Notes: generated by a model not told the origin, from the sequence alone. Positions 8,545 to 16,943 are shown, counted from the stretch's first letter. The stretch is DNA of 64,000 bases from Gordonia phthalatica (GCF_001305675.1 NZ_CP011853.1:1054001-1118000); one strand, 5' to 3'. Numbers and translations are program-made.

Positions 8545-8606
8545 CAGACCCTGCCCGCGGCGGTCTCGATGCGCAGGCTCGCTTCGCTCGCATGCTCACT
8601 CGACCG
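8545..8606. repeat. Dispersed extragenic repeat, copy A
   Basis: The stretch reads as a GC-rich block ending CCCGCGGCGGTCTCGATGCG, followed by GCTCGC-TTC-GCTCGC and ACTCGACC. Closely similar blocks occur at 43935-43992 and, in two parts, at 15312-15460. All three are extragenic. This copy lies upstream of the alpha/beta hydrolase and just beyond the desaturase terminator. Confidence 0.7.
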
Positions 8607-8627
8607 ACGTGGGTGGGCTCCGTCGAC

Positions 8628-8668
8628 GAAACAGCCCGACGCACCGTGGCGGTGCGTCGGGCTGTTTC
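8628..8668. terminator. Hairpin terminator downstream of the desaturase gene
   Basis: A perfect 19-bp inverted repeat with a 3-base loop (8628-8646 and 8650-8668). It lies 15 bases beyond the stop of the minus-strand desaturase gene and separates that operon from the alpha/beta hydrolase gene. Confidence 0.87.
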
Positions 8669-8683
8669 AGTGCTGTTCGGTGA

Positions 8684-9850
8684 TCAGGCCGCGTTCTCGA
8701 CGGCCGGGGTCCGCTCGATGTTGACGACGATGTCGTTGTCGTCGCGGGTCATCCAGTTGGGGAGCGAGAGCTTGGCGATCTTCTTCCACGTGGAGCCGAG
8801 CTGCTGGCGCAGCGAACCGGTGTTGTACGGGAGGCCGTACTTCTCGCAGATCGCCTCGACCTCGGGCGCCATCTCCGGGTACCGGTTGGCGGGCACGTCG
8901 GGGAACAGGTGGTGCTCGATCTGGTGCGAGAGGTTGCCGCTCATGATGTGGAACAGGTCGCTGCCGTAGATGTTGGCCGAGCCGAGCATCTGGCGGACGT
9001 ACCACTGACCCTTGGTCTCGTCCTGGCACTCCTCGGCGGTGAACGTCTGGGTGCCGCTGGGGAAGTGACCGCAGAAGATGATCGAGTAGGTCCACACGTT
9101 GCGGATCAGGTTGGCGCCGGCGTTGCCGATCAGCGTGGTGACGAAGAACGGGCCGGTCAGCGCGGGCCAGATGATGTAGTCCTTGGCGACCTGCTTGCTG
9201 GCCTTGCGCCACATGCCCTTCACCAGGCCCTTGATGTCCGACCACTTGCGCTTGCCCTGGATCAGGTTCTCGGCCTCGAGGTCGTGCAGCATGACGCCCC
9301 ACTCGAACAGCAGCATCAGGGCGGTCGCGTAGCCGAGGTTGCCCAGGAAGTAGGGGTTCCACTTCTGGTCGCGGGCCATGCGGAGGATGCCGTAGCCGAT
9401 GTCGCGGTCCTCGCCCAGGATGTTGGTGTAGGTGTGGTGCATGTAGTTGTGGCTGTGCTTCCACTGCTCACCCGGGCACACGGTGTCCCAGTCGAACTCG
9501 CGCGAGTTGTAGGTGTCCTCGCGCATCCAGTCGAACTGGCCGTGCATGACGTTGTGGCCGATCTCCATGTTGTCGAGGATCTTCGCCACGCCGAGCGACG
9601 CGACGCCGGCCAGCCAGATCGGCGGGATGAAGGGCACGTACATCATGGCGCGGCCGGCGAACTCGAGCTTCCGCTGCGCGCGGATGATGGTGTACAGGTA
9701 CTCGCGGTCGGACTCGCCGAGGTCGGCGACGATGCGCGCGCGGAGCTCGTCGAGATCGTTCCCGAGCTGCTCCACCTGCTCGTAGGAGAGGTTGATCTCC
9801 TTGGTGGTGGCGGTTTCGGGCCGGAAGTAATCGGTGATGTTGATTGCCAT
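8684..9850 (-). CDS. desA3: DesA3-type membrane acyl-CoA delta-9 desaturase
   Basis: A 388-residue di-iron membrane desaturase expected to insert a cis double bond into stearoyl/palmitoyl-CoA. All three histidine boxes are intact: GHNVMHG (His99/His103), HSHNYMHH (His132-His139) and HQIEHH (His309-His314). Membrane segments flank them (around 68-90, 172-190 and 228-262). It is the second gene of a two-gene operon; the reductase gene ends 5 bases upstream. In M. tuberculosis the same pair (DesA3 and the Rv3230c oxidoreductase) makes oleoyl-CoA, so this is a specific pathway assignment. Regulation by the adjacent FabR-like TetR protein is inferred. Confidence 0.92.
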   Translation of the reverse strand: MAINITDYFRPETATTKEINLSYEQVEQLGNDLDELRARIVADLGESDREYLYTIIRAQRKLEFAGRAMMYVPFIPPIWLAGVASLGVAKILDNMEIGHNVMHGQFDWMREDTYNSREFDWDTVCPGEQWKHSHNYMHHTYTNILGEDRDIGYGILRMARDQKWNPYFLGNLGYATALMLLFEWGVMLHDLEAENLIQGKRKWSDIKGLVKGMWRKASKQVAKDYIIWPALTGPFFVTTLIGNAGANLIRNVWTYSIIFCGHFPSGTQTFTAEECQDETKGQWYVRQMLGSANIYGSDLFHIMSGNLSHQIEHHLFPDVPANRYPEMAPEVEAICEKYGLPYNTGSLRQQLGSTWKKIAKLSLPNWMTRDDNDIVVNIERTPAVENAA

Positions 9851-9855
9851 TGCTT

Positions 9856-10932
9856 TTAAACCTCGATTTCCACGTCGCCGACGGGCGCGCTGACACAGAT
9901 CTGGATGTGCTGGCCGGGCTCGGAGTCGAGCTCACCGGTCAGGATGTTGCGGGTGCATCCGCTGGTGCGGACCTTGGTGCAGGAGAAGCAGATGCCCATG
10001 CGGCAGCCGTACTCCGGGTCGAGACCGGCCGCCTCGGCCTGCTCCAGCAGGGTGCGACCGTCGTTCGGGGTGGTGACGTCGGACTTGGTGTACGTGATGT
10101 CGCCGGTGATGGGTTCGTTGGGATCGAGCACGGGGGAGGTGTCGATGGTGAACGCCTCGGAGAACACGCGGTCGGATAGGCCGCGCTCGTCGGCGTACTC
10201 CTTGACCGCGCTCATCAGCGTGCCGGGGCCGCACAGGAACACCTGTGCACCGTCCGCGTCGGCCAGACCGTCCAGGTGGGCGGGCGCGAAGTGCTCGGCG
10301 TTCTCGGTGCGCGTGTAGTGAAACTGCACGTCAATGTGGTCGAACGTGCGATCCAGGGCATCGAGTTCGGCGCGGTACGGCACGTCCTCGGGGGTGCGGG
10401 CGTAGTGGACGAAGGTGATCGGGCTCCGGTGACCTTCGGCGACCAGTGTGCGCAGCATTGAGAGGACAGGTGTAATCCCGCTGCCGCCGCTGACGAGGAC
10501 GGTGCGTGCGGGGCGCTGTGCGGGGAGGCTGAACTCGCCCGACGCGGCGCTCAAGCCCAGGACCATGCCGGGGCGAGCGTTCTCGCGCAGGTAGCGGGAG
10601 ACGAAGCCGCCCGAGTGCGCGGTCACCGTGAGCTCGAGGGCGTCGGTGTTCTGCGCGGCACCGGCCGGCGAGAAGAAGCGGCGGTGGCGGACACCGTCGA
10701 CAACCACGCTGACCTCGACATACTGTCCGGCCCCGTGGCCCTTCCACTGGCGGGTGGGCTTCAGGACCAGAGTCACCGAGCGGTCCGTCTGGCGGCGGAC
10801 TTCGGTGATCTTGGCGCGAGTGTCGCGCCAGGTGATCATCGGGTCGATCAGCTCCAGGTAGCGGTCGACCGGGTAGGGGGTGGCGGTCGCTTCGACGATC
10901 GATTCGACGAGGCGGGCGAGCGTGTGGGCCAT
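9856..10932 (-). CDS. Ferredoxin reductase partner of the acyl-CoA desaturase (FAD/NADPH, 2Fe-2S)
   Basis: A 358-residue electron-transfer protein. The FAD-binding domain has RHRRFFSPAG, the pyridine-nucleotide domain has VLVSGGSGITPVLSML and VFLCGPGTLM, and the C-terminal plant-type 2Fe-2S domain has GCRMGICFSCTKV with a further Cys in SGCTRN (Cx4CxxC...C). It passes electrons from NADPH to the di-iron desaturase encoded 5 bases downstream, matching Rv3230c in mycobacteria. I start at ATG 10932 (MAHTLARL) because GGAGGAG is 7 bases upstream; a longer reading would run through the promoter and operator. Confidence 0.92.
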   Translation of the reverse strand: MAHTLARLVESIVEATATPYPVDRYLELIDPMITWRDTRAKITEVRRQTDRSVTLVLKPTRQWKGHGAGQYVEVSVVVDGVRHRRFFSPAGAAQNTDALELTVTAHSGGFVSRYLRENARPGMVLGLSAASGEFSLPAQRPARTVLVSGGSGITPVLSMLRTLVAEGHRSPITFVHYARTPEDVPYRAELDALDRTFDHIDVQFHYTRTENAEHFAPAHLDGLADADGAQVFLCGPGTLMSAVKEYADERGLSDRVFSEAFTIDTSPVLDPNEPITGDITYTKSDVTTPNDGRTLLEQAEAAGLDPEYGCRMGICFSCTKVRTSGCTRNILTGELDSEPGQHIQICVSAPVGDVEIEV

Positions 10933-10967
10933 CGTTCTGCTCCTCCGGGATTGCGTTCCGTTTTTCA

Positions 10968-10983
10968 GTGAACGTCTGTACAC
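10968..10983. promoter_or_regulatory. Candidate FabR/DesT-type operator
   Basis: The 16-bp sequence GTGAACGTCTGTACAC is an interrupted palindrome, GTGwAC-N4-GTwCAC. It lies 35 bp upstream of the reductase start in the divergent region shared with the TetR gene. It resembles DesT boxes of Pseudomonas (AGTGAAC half-site), consistent with the FabR/DesT-like sequence of the neighbouring regulator. Binding is inferred. Confidence 0.6.
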
Positions 10984-11102
10984 AAAAGAGCATGACATAT
11001 GACCACCTCGGGGTGTCAAGGAAATGGCTGTGTGTCTGCTGTCACGATCGGATTCGGACCGCCCGGCCGGGCCCGACAGGGCGACCGCCTAGACTCGGGG
11101 AC

Positions 11103-11795
11103 GTGACTTCTACACCCGACTCACCAGGCACGACGCCGCGTAAGGCCCGTGCCAAGCGGTCGCGTGCGGAGTCCGGCGGCAGCCGCGCGGAGAAGAAAGA
11201 GCAGACGCGCCAGGCGCTGTTGGACGCCACGATCGACTTGGTGGACGACCGTTCTTTCGGAAGCATCAGCCTCCGCGAGGTGGCTCGCGGCGCAGGCATC
11301 GTGCCCACGGCTTTCTATCGGCACTTCGCGTCGATGGAGGATCTGGGCGTCACGCTGGTCGAGGACGCGATGCGCGTGCTGCGCAGGGCCCTGCGGGAGG
11401 CGCGCCGCGACCTCTCGTCCCGCGGCATGCCGACCGCGCGCGACTCGCTGTCGACCCTGCTGAAGAAGGTGCACTCCGACGAGTCGCAGTTCCGCTTCCT
11501 CATCAGGGAGCGGCACGGCGGTGTCGCCGAGGTGCGCCGCGCCATCGCCACCGAGCTGCTGCTGTTCTCGCGGGAACTGGCGATCGACCTCGCGCGCGTG
11601 CCCACGCTGACCGAGTGGGGAGCGGCCGATCTGGAGGTCGCCGCCGACCTGGTGGTCTCCATCATGATGACGACGGTCGCCGAACTGCTCGACGGCGACG
11701 GCCGCGAAGCCACCGAACGCGCGCTGGTGGAGCGCGCGGAGAAGCAGCTCATCATGGTCTTCCTCGGCATGGCGCAGTGGAAGCCCGAGCGCTGA
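11103..11795 (+). CDS. TetR family regulator of the FabR/DesT type
   Basis: A 230-residue repressor-type protein. After a basic, disordered 30-residue N-terminus, the DNA-binding domain reads KKEQTRQALLDATIDL, then SISLREVARGAGIVPTAFYR with HFASMEDLG. This is strikingly like E. coli FabR ([20 protein letters not shown] with HFRDVDELG), and the similarity continues into the ligand domain (FRFLIRERHGG versus FRLLLRERSG). FabR and DesT sense acyl-CoA/ACP saturation and repress unsaturated fatty acid genes. The gene is divergent from the desaturase operon with a palindrome between. GTG 11103 is preferred; longer frames cross the promoter. The similarity to FabR is from memory of that sequence. 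Confidence 0.85.
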   Translation: MTSTPDSPGTTPRKARAKRSRAESGGSRAEKKEQTRQALLDATIDLVDDRSFGSISLREVARGAGIVPTAFYRHFASMEDLGVTLVEDAMRVLRRALREARRDLSSRGMPTARDSLSTLLKKVHSDESQFRFLIRERHGGVAEVRRAIATELLLFSRELAIDLARVPTLTEWGAADLEVAADLVVSIMMTTVAELLDGDGREATERALVERAEKQLIMVFLGMAQWKPER

Positions 11796-11855
11796 TCCGA
11801 TCCTGATTCCGGCTCCGGCGCGAAACTGTCGGAGCCGTGGGGGAGGATTGTCGGT

Positions 11856-13343
11856 ATGGCGGACCACGGAACACGCGTCGGCACTCGGTTCGGGCCGTAT
11901 CGGCTCGACGCCCTGCTCGGCTACGGCGGCATGGGTGAGGTCTATCGTGCGCACGACACCGTGCGTGACCGCGACGTGGCGCTGAAACTCCTTCACGAGA
12001 ACCTCGCCGGCGACGCCACCTATCAGGAACGATTCCGCCGGGAGGCGCAGGCCGTCGCGAAACTCGGCGAGCCGCACATCATCCCCATCCACGACTTCGG
12101 TGAGATCGACGGCGTCCTCTACCTCGACATGCGTCTGGTGGAGGGAGAGGACCTCCGGGCGCGACTGCGTCGTACCGGCCCGACGTCGCCTGTCGACACG
12201 GTGGCGATCGTCGAGCAGGTGGCCTCGGCGCTCGACGCGGTGCATGCCGTCGGCCTGGCGCACCGCGATGTGAAGCCCGAGAACGTGCTGGTGACGCCGT
12301 CGGACTTCGCCTATCTGGTCGACTTCGGGATCGCCCACCAGGGGACGGACACGCACCTCACCCAGACCGGCACCGCCATCGGCTCACTGGCCTACATGGC
12401 GCCCGAACAGCTCGACGGCGTCCCGGCCGGCGCCGCGACGGACGTGTACTCGCTGGCGGCGGTGACCTTCGAGGCGTTGACCGGGACGCCGCCGTTCCCC
12501 GGGGCGACGGTCAGTCAGATCGTCCGCGCGACCGTGATGAACGACGTCCCGTCCCCGCGGCAGCGGTCCGCCGCGGTGTCGCCGCAGCTCGACGCCGTCG
12601 TGATGCGCGGCCTCGCGAAGGCTCCGGAGGCGAGGTTCTCGTCGGCGGGAGCCTTCGCGCAGGCGGCCCGCGCCGCACTGTCCGGGCAGTGGCCGGAAGG
12701 CAGTGCGCCGCCCACCGCCGCGCTCGGGGCCGATCCCGCGTACGACCAGACCATGATCGGACAGCGGCCGCCGACCGCGCCGATGACCGGCCCCCAGGCG
12801 TACTCGGCACCGGAGCCGCAGCCGGCCCCGTACGCCCAGTCTCCGTACGGTCAGCCTCACTACGCCCAACCCCAGTACGCGCCGCCGCAGAACTACCCGG
12901 GGCTTCAGCGGACGGAGTCCGGCGACGGCGGGCGGTCGTTGCAGGTGGTGCTCGGCGTGTTGATCGGACTGCTGGTCCTCGCGCTGATCGGACTGGGCGT
13001 CTACTGGTTCGGGTTCCGAACGGCGGCCGGTCCGGGGCAGGCGGCGCCATCGTCGACCACGACCCTGACACAGACGGTTCCGCCGAGCACGAGTGCGGCT
13101 CCGACCCCGCCGCCGGGGACCGAACGCTGCAATGCCGACGTGGGAGTGGCCGGCGGTGTCACCAGCTGCGCGTTCGCGGCCAACGTCCGCACCGCCTACC
13201 TGGCCGACGGGCCCAAGGGGGAGGCTCGGACGGTGACCGCCGCCAGTCCGGTCACCGGACAGAGCTATGCAATGAACTGCGCGCCGGAAACCGGCGTCGT
13301 GGTGTGTCGCGGTGGAAACAATGCGGTGGTGGTGATCTTCTGA
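11856..13343 (+). CDS. Membrane Ser/Thr protein kinase (PknF-like) with extracellular Cys domain
   Basis: A 495-residue transmembrane kinase. The catalytic domain (about 1-275) is complete: glycine loop LGYGGMGEVY (21-30), Lys44 in VALKLL, HRDVKPEN (Asp138), DFG (Asp156) and MAPE (181-184). A Pro/Gln/Tyr-rich juxtamembrane linker follows (about 280-355, repeated QPxYAQP units), then one membrane helix (about 363-386, VLGVLIGLLVLALIGLGVYW). The outside part has a Ser/Thr/Pro stalk and a 70-residue domain with four cysteines (CNADVG, TSCAF, MNCAPE, VVCRGGNNAVVVIF). It probably couples an envelope signal to phosphorylation. The two genes downstream encode secreted SxxK proteins and lie on the same strand. 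Confidence 0.93.
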   Translation: MADHGTRVGTRFGPYRLDALLGYGGMGEVYRAHDTVRDRDVALKLLHENLAGDATYQERFRREAQAVAKLGEPHIIPIHDFGEIDGVLYLDMRLVEGEDLRARLRRTGPTSPVDTVAIVEQVASALDAVHAVGLAHRDVKPENVLVTPSDFAYLVDFGIAHQGTDTHLTQTGTAIGSLAYMAPEQLDGVPAGAATDVYSLAAVTFEALTGTPPFPGATVSQIVRATVMNDVPSPRQRSAAVSPQLDAVVMRGLAKAPEARFSSAGAFAQAARAALSGQWPEGSAPPTAALGADPAYDQTMIGQRPPTAPMTGPQAYSAPEPQPAPYAQSPYGQPHYAQPQYAPPQNYPGLQRTESGDGGRSLQVVLGVLIGLLVLALIGLGVYWFGFRTAAGPGQAAPSSTTTLTQTVPPSTSAAPTPPPGTERCNADVGVAGGVTSCAFAANVRTAYLADGPKGEARTVTAASPVTGQSYAMNCAPETGVVVCRGGNNAVVVIF

Positions 13344-13396
13344 GTTTCCGCGGAACCGCGACCGACGGACACTGCGACGAACGAAGGAAATCACTG

Positions 13397-14275
13397 GTGA
13401 AGACAAGCAGGAGTCGGGCGGCGATGCTGGTCGCCGCGAGCGTGTGCCTCACGACGGTGGTCGGGTGCGGGTCGTCGGACTCCACCGAGAAGACGGTGGC
13501 GACGGTCGTCGTCACCGAGACCGCGGCCACGACGTCGTCGACGAAGGCTCCCGCGCCGACGGCGAAGCTCGTCGCCAGTTTCGACGCGATGGCGAAGGGG
13601 CTGTCCGCGCCGGTCGGTCTGGCGTTGGTCCCGGTGGGTGGTGGCGAGGCGATCACGTTGGGCGACCAGACGCCGCGCGTCGCGTGGTCCACCAGCAAGG
13701 TGCCGCTCGCGATCGCGGCCGAACGGGCCGGAGGACAGACCGCCGCGGAGGAGAACGCGATCGTGAACTCCGACAACGCCGCGGCCGAGACGCTGTGGGC
13801 GTCGCTCGGCACTCCGACGCAGGCGGCCGCTGCGGTGACCTCGGTGCTGCGCGAAGGCGGGGACAAGGCCACCACTGTGCCGTCTGCGCGGTTGAGGCCC
13901 GAGTTCTCGATCTTCGGTCAGACCAGGTGGGCGCTCGGCGACGCGGCGACCTTCGCCGCGGGACTTCCGTGCATGAAGGGCACGAAGCACGTGCTGTCGC
14001 TGATGGAGAGCGTCGCGGGCAACCAGCAGTGGGGACTGAAGGCGATCGAGGGTCGGACCTCCGCGGTCAAGGGCGGTTGGGGGCCGACTGCAGGCAGCGG
14101 GTACCTGGTGCGGCAGCTCGGTGTGCTGACTCTGCGGGACGGTCGTCGAGTCGGAGTCGCGATGAGCTCGCAGACGGCGGCCGGCTCGATGGAGACGGGT
14201 GCTGCTGCGCTCAGTGCGGTGGGGCAGTGGATGTCCAAGCATCTCGCAGCCCTGCCTGCTGGACGATGCCGCTGA
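13397..14275 (+). CDS. Lipoprotein with beta-lactamase/PBP-like SxxK, SDN and KGG motifs
   Basis: A 292-residue exported lipoprotein. The signal peptide ends in the lipobox TVVGC with Cys24, followed by a Thr/Ser-rich linker to about residue 55. The remainder has the three motifs of serine beta-lactamases and penicillin-binding proteins: STSK (Ser98, Lys101), SDN (125-127) and KGG (225-227). The domain is compact, with about 127 residues from the SxxK Ser to KGG compared with about 164 in class A beta-lactamases. Substrate unknown: hydrolase, transpeptidase-like or binding role are all possible. The start is GTG 13397 after GAAGGAAA. It lies 53 bases after the kinase gene and is followed by a paralogue. 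Confidence 0.8.
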   Translation: MKTSRSRAAMLVAASVCLTTVVGCGSSDSTEKTVATVVVTETAATTSSTKAPAPTAKLVASFDAMAKGLSAPVGLALVPVGGGEAITLGDQTPRVAWSTSKVPLAIAAERAGGQTAAEENAIVNSDNAAAETLWASLGTPTQAAAAVTSVLREGGDKATTVPSARLRPEFSIFGQTRWALGDAATFAAGLPCMKGTKHVLSLMESVAGNQQWGLKAIEGRTSAVKGGWGPTAGSGYLVRQLGVLTLRDGRRVGVAMSSQTAAGSMETGAAALSAVGQWMSKHLAALPAGRCR

Positions 14276-14394
14276 ACGACGGCCCTTCGATAACGGCAGC
14301 GCATCGCTGCGGTGTCGGGTCCGGCACGGGACTACTCGACGCATTTGTACGCCCACTAATGTTGCGAGAGTTGTCTATGTGACCCGAGGTGTTG

Positions 14395-15312
14395 ATGTTG
14401 CGAGTGGGGCGTGCGGTCGGAACGGTGTGCGCGGCGGTGGCGATCACCGCTGCCGGAACCGGAGTGGCGCAGGCTGCGCCGCCCCCGCTTCCGAATGTCC
14501 TGCTGCAACTCCCGGCTCTCCCGCCGATCCCCGGGCTGCCGACGCCCGCGCCGGGGGTCGATCTGCAGAAGAGCTTCTCGCAACTGTCGAAGAAGATCAC
14601 GAAGACGATCCCCGGACGTCTCGGCGTCGCCGTCGTCGCGACCGGCAGCGGCGAACCGCTGTTCTTCGGCACTGTGAAGTCGGCGCGCGCCTGGTCGACG
14701 TTGAAGGCGCCGGTCGCAGTCGCCGCCGAACGCCGGCACGTCACCAACCTCGGTGCGATGGAGAACAAGGCGATCCGCGACTCCGACAACGCCTCGGCCG
14801 AGCAGATCTGGGACTCGCTGGGATCCACGCAGCAGGCGATCGACGCGGTCAGCGCCGTACTCCGCGACGGTGGCGACGCCCGCACGCAGATCGCCTCCGA
14901 GCTCAGCAAGCCCGCCAGCTATCCCGGTGCCACGCAGTGGGCCACCACCGACCAGGCGATCTTCGGCGCCAACCTCGCGTGCGTCGCCGGATCGGATCCG
15001 GTGCTGCGCAACATGAGTCGGGTGGGACCGAACCAGCGGTGGGGTGTCGCCAAGGGGAAGAAGGGCGTGCGGACCGCGGTCAAGGGCGGATGGGGACCGG
15101 TCTCCGACGCCACCGGCAAGTACGTCGTCCGCCAGCTCGCGAACGTCACCACTGATCGCGGCACCGTCGGCGTCAGTCTCGTCGCGATCCCCAACAGCGG
15201 CACCTTCGCGGACGGCACCGCCATGCTCACCCGCGTCGGCGACTGGGTGCAGAAGAATCTGAAGAATATGCCGGCCGGGCAGTGCCCGCCGGCGGTTCCG
15301 GTGGTGCAGTAG
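14395..15312 (+). CDS. Secreted SxxK/SDN/KGG serine-hydrolase-like protein (paralogue)
   Basis: A 305-residue exported protein with a Sec signal peptide (cleavage likely after GVAQA, about residue 27) and a Pro/Leu-rich linker (PPPLPNVLLQLPALPPIPGL). The same compact fold as the preceding lipoprotein is visible: STLK (Ser101, Lys104), SDN (130-132) and KGG (230-232), with identical blocks such as VAAER, VLR-GGD and VKGGWGP. So the two are tandem paralogues, one lipid-anchored and one released. The start may be GTG 14389 or ATG 14395; I prefer the ATG. No terminator is obvious between them. The natural substrate is not known. Confidence 0.78.
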   Translation: MLRVGRAVGTVCAAVAITAAGTGVAQAAPPPLPNVLLQLPALPPIPGLPTPAPGVDLQKSFSQLSKKITKTIPGRLGVAVVATGSGEPLFFGTVKSARAWSTLKAPVAVAAERRHVTNLGAMENKAIRDSDNASAEQIWDSLGSTQQAIDAVSAVLRDGGDARTQIASELSKPASYPGATQWATTDQAIFGANLACVAGSDPVLRNMSRVGPNQRWGVAKGKKGVRTAVKGGWGPVSDATGKYVVRQLANVTTDRGTVGVSLVAIPNSGTFADGTAMLTRVGDWVQKNLKNMPAGQCPPAVPVVQ

Positions 15313-15450
15313 ACCCAGCCTGCGGCGGCCTCGACCACGGGGTGGTCGAGTATCGAGGCCTTCCGGCTGGGGCATTTTCCGTCGAGTGCTGTTGTGTTCC
15401 AGCGTGACTCGCGGTCGTCTCGATACACCGCGTGCTCGCTGCGCTCGCAG
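15313..15450. repeat. Dispersed extragenic repeat, copy C (split)
   Basis: Starts GACCCAGCCTGCGGCGGCCT, nearly identical to the start of the copy at 43935, followed by a palindromic TCGACCAC-GG-GGTGGTCGA. A second portion, GTCTCGATACACCGCGTGCT, is followed by CGCTGCGCTCGC. It fills the space between the converging secreted-protein and M20 genes and runs straight into the tandem array at 15451. Confidence 0.65.
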
Positions 15451-15546
15451 GCGGCACTCGACGAGCCTGGGGAGGCGGCACTCCACGAGCCGGGGGAGGC
15501 GGCACGCGACACGCCTGGGGAGGCGGAACTCGACGAGCTTGGGGGA
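15451..15546. repeat. Four 24-bp tandem repeats
   Basis: Four head-to-tail copies of a 24-base unit (GCGGCACTCGACGAGCCTGG plus GGAG) at 15451-15474, 15475-15498, 15499-15522 and 15523-15546, diverged by 2-4 bases each. The array is non-coding, between the 3' ends of two converging genes, ending 10 bases before the M20 stop codon. Confidence 0.9.
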
Positions 15547-15556
15547 GACGCCTCGC

Positions 15557-16915
15557 TCAGTCCTTCGTGAACGAACTCAGCAGGATCGCCTCGGTGAGGG
15601 CGGTGCGACGGATCTCGCCGGGGTCGACGCTCTCGTTGGGCGCGTGGATGGCGCACAGGGGTTCCTCGACGCCGAGGAGGGCGATCTCGGCGTGCGGAAT
15701 CGTCTCGTGCAGCACCGTCGTCAGCGGGATCGAGCCGCCCTGTCCGGCGAACTGCACGGGGATGTCGTTGTACGCGGTCGACATCGCGGCGATCAACTGC
15801 TGGTAGGCGGGGCCGCTCGGGTCCGCGGAGAAGGCGGCGCCGAATGCGTCGGGCTCGAAGTCCACCTCGACGCCCCACGGGATGTGCTTGCGGAGGTGGG
15901 CGACCAGCAGGTCATAGGCCTCGCGGGTGTCGGTGCCCGGCGGAACGCGCAGGTTCAGCATCGCGGCGGCCGTCGGCATGATCGCGGCGGCGCACTCGGC
16001 AGTGCTCGGGGCGTCCATGCCGATGACGGTGACGGTCGGACGGGCCCACGCCATGTCGGCGGGCGTGCCGCTGCCGAGGACCTCGGTGCCGGGCAGTGCG
16101 CCGACGGTCGCGCGGAACTGGTCGTCGTCGAACTCGAATCCGGTCCACTTCTGATCGGCGCGCAGACCCTCGATGACGGTGTCGCCGCGCTCGTTGCGCA
16201 GCGACGACAGGCCGTGGATCAGCGCGGCCATCGCATCGGGCGCGGGACCGCCCGCGCCGCCGGAGTGGACGCCGTTCGTCAGTGCTTTGACCGTCACCTT
16301 TACGTTGGTGACGCCGCGGAGGCTGGTGGTCAGCGTCGGGATGCCGACGGTCAGGTTGCCGGTGTCGCCGATGATGATCAGGTCGGCGTCGAACAGCTCG
16401 GGGCGAGTGCGGACCAGGTGGTCCAGGCCCTCGCCGCCGGCCTCCTCCGAGCCCTCGATGATCAGGCGGACGTTGCACGCCAGCTCCTCGCCGACGGCGC
16501 GGAGCGCGGTCAGGTGCGCCACCAGGTTGCCCTTGCAGTCGGCGCTGCCGCGGCCGTACCAGCGGCCGTCGCGCTCGGTGAGCTCGAACGGCGGTGTCTC
16601 CCACAGTGATCGGTCGCCCGCGGGCTGGACGTCGTGGTGGCTGTAGAGCGCGACGGTCGGGCTTCCCTCGGGGCCGGCCAGGTGGCCGACGATGGCGGGG
16701 GAGTTGTCGGAGGTGACGATCACTTCGGTCTGGAAACCGAGTGCGGTGAAGGCCTTCGCGACCCAGTCGGCGCTGGCGGTGCTGGCGTCGACGGGCTCGT
16801 CGTCGCTGTGGATCGACGGGAAGGCGACGAGTTCGGCCAGATCGGCGCGCGCCTGATCCATCAATTCGTCGACGCGGGCGGCGAGAGTTTCCGGAGTGAT
16901 GTCCACGGGGCTCAT
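15557..16915 (-). CDS. M20 family metallopeptidase (dipeptidase)
   Basis: A 452-residue cytosolic zinc peptidase. Metal and catalytic residues are visible in YSHHDVQPAGD (His, Asp), GRGSADCKGN (bridging Asp), EGSEEAGGEGL (catalytic Glu pair), IIGDTGN and the C-terminal CAIHAPNE (His). The dimerisation domain sits between (VKVTVKALTNGVHSGGAGG). Length and motif spacing fit the dipeptidase/carnosinase-like branch (ArgE/DapE superfamily). The substrate is not predictable from sequence. Its ATG lies 28 bases after the stop of the pirin gene on the same strand, so it may be the last gene of the pirin-MarR operon. Confidence 0.92.
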   Translation of the reverse strand: MSPVDITPETLAARVDELMDQARADLAELVAFPSIHSDDEPVDASTASADWVAKAFTALGFQTEVIVTSDNSPAIVGHLAGPEGSPTVALYSHHDVQPAGDRSLWETPPFELTERDGRWYGRGSADCKGNLVAHLTALRAVGEELACNVRLIIEGSEEAGGEGLDHLVRTRPELFDADLIIIGDTGNLTVGIPTLTTSLRGVTNVKVTVKALTNGVHSGGAGGPAPDAMAALIHGLSSLRNERGDTVIEGLRADQKWTGFEFDDDQFRATVGALPGTEVLGSGTPADMAWARPTVTVIGMDAPSTAECAAAIMPTAAAMLNLRVPPGTDTREAYDLLVAHLRKHIPWGVEVDFEPDAFGAAFSADPSGPAYQQLIAAMSTAYNDIPVQFAGQGGSIPLTTVLHETIPHAEIALLGVEEPLCAIHAPNESVDPGEIRRTALTEAILLSSFTKD

Positions 16916-16943
16916 GACATCAAGGATGGCACGACCGCCCCGC

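Noticed and set aside
13397..15312. True beta-lactamase resistance genes
   Set aside because: Only the three general motifs match; the domain is too short for class A and lacks a recognisable omega-loop Glu motif.
15451..15546. Possible CRISPR array
   Set aside because: The 24-bp units are directly contiguous with no spacers and no cas genes are nearby.
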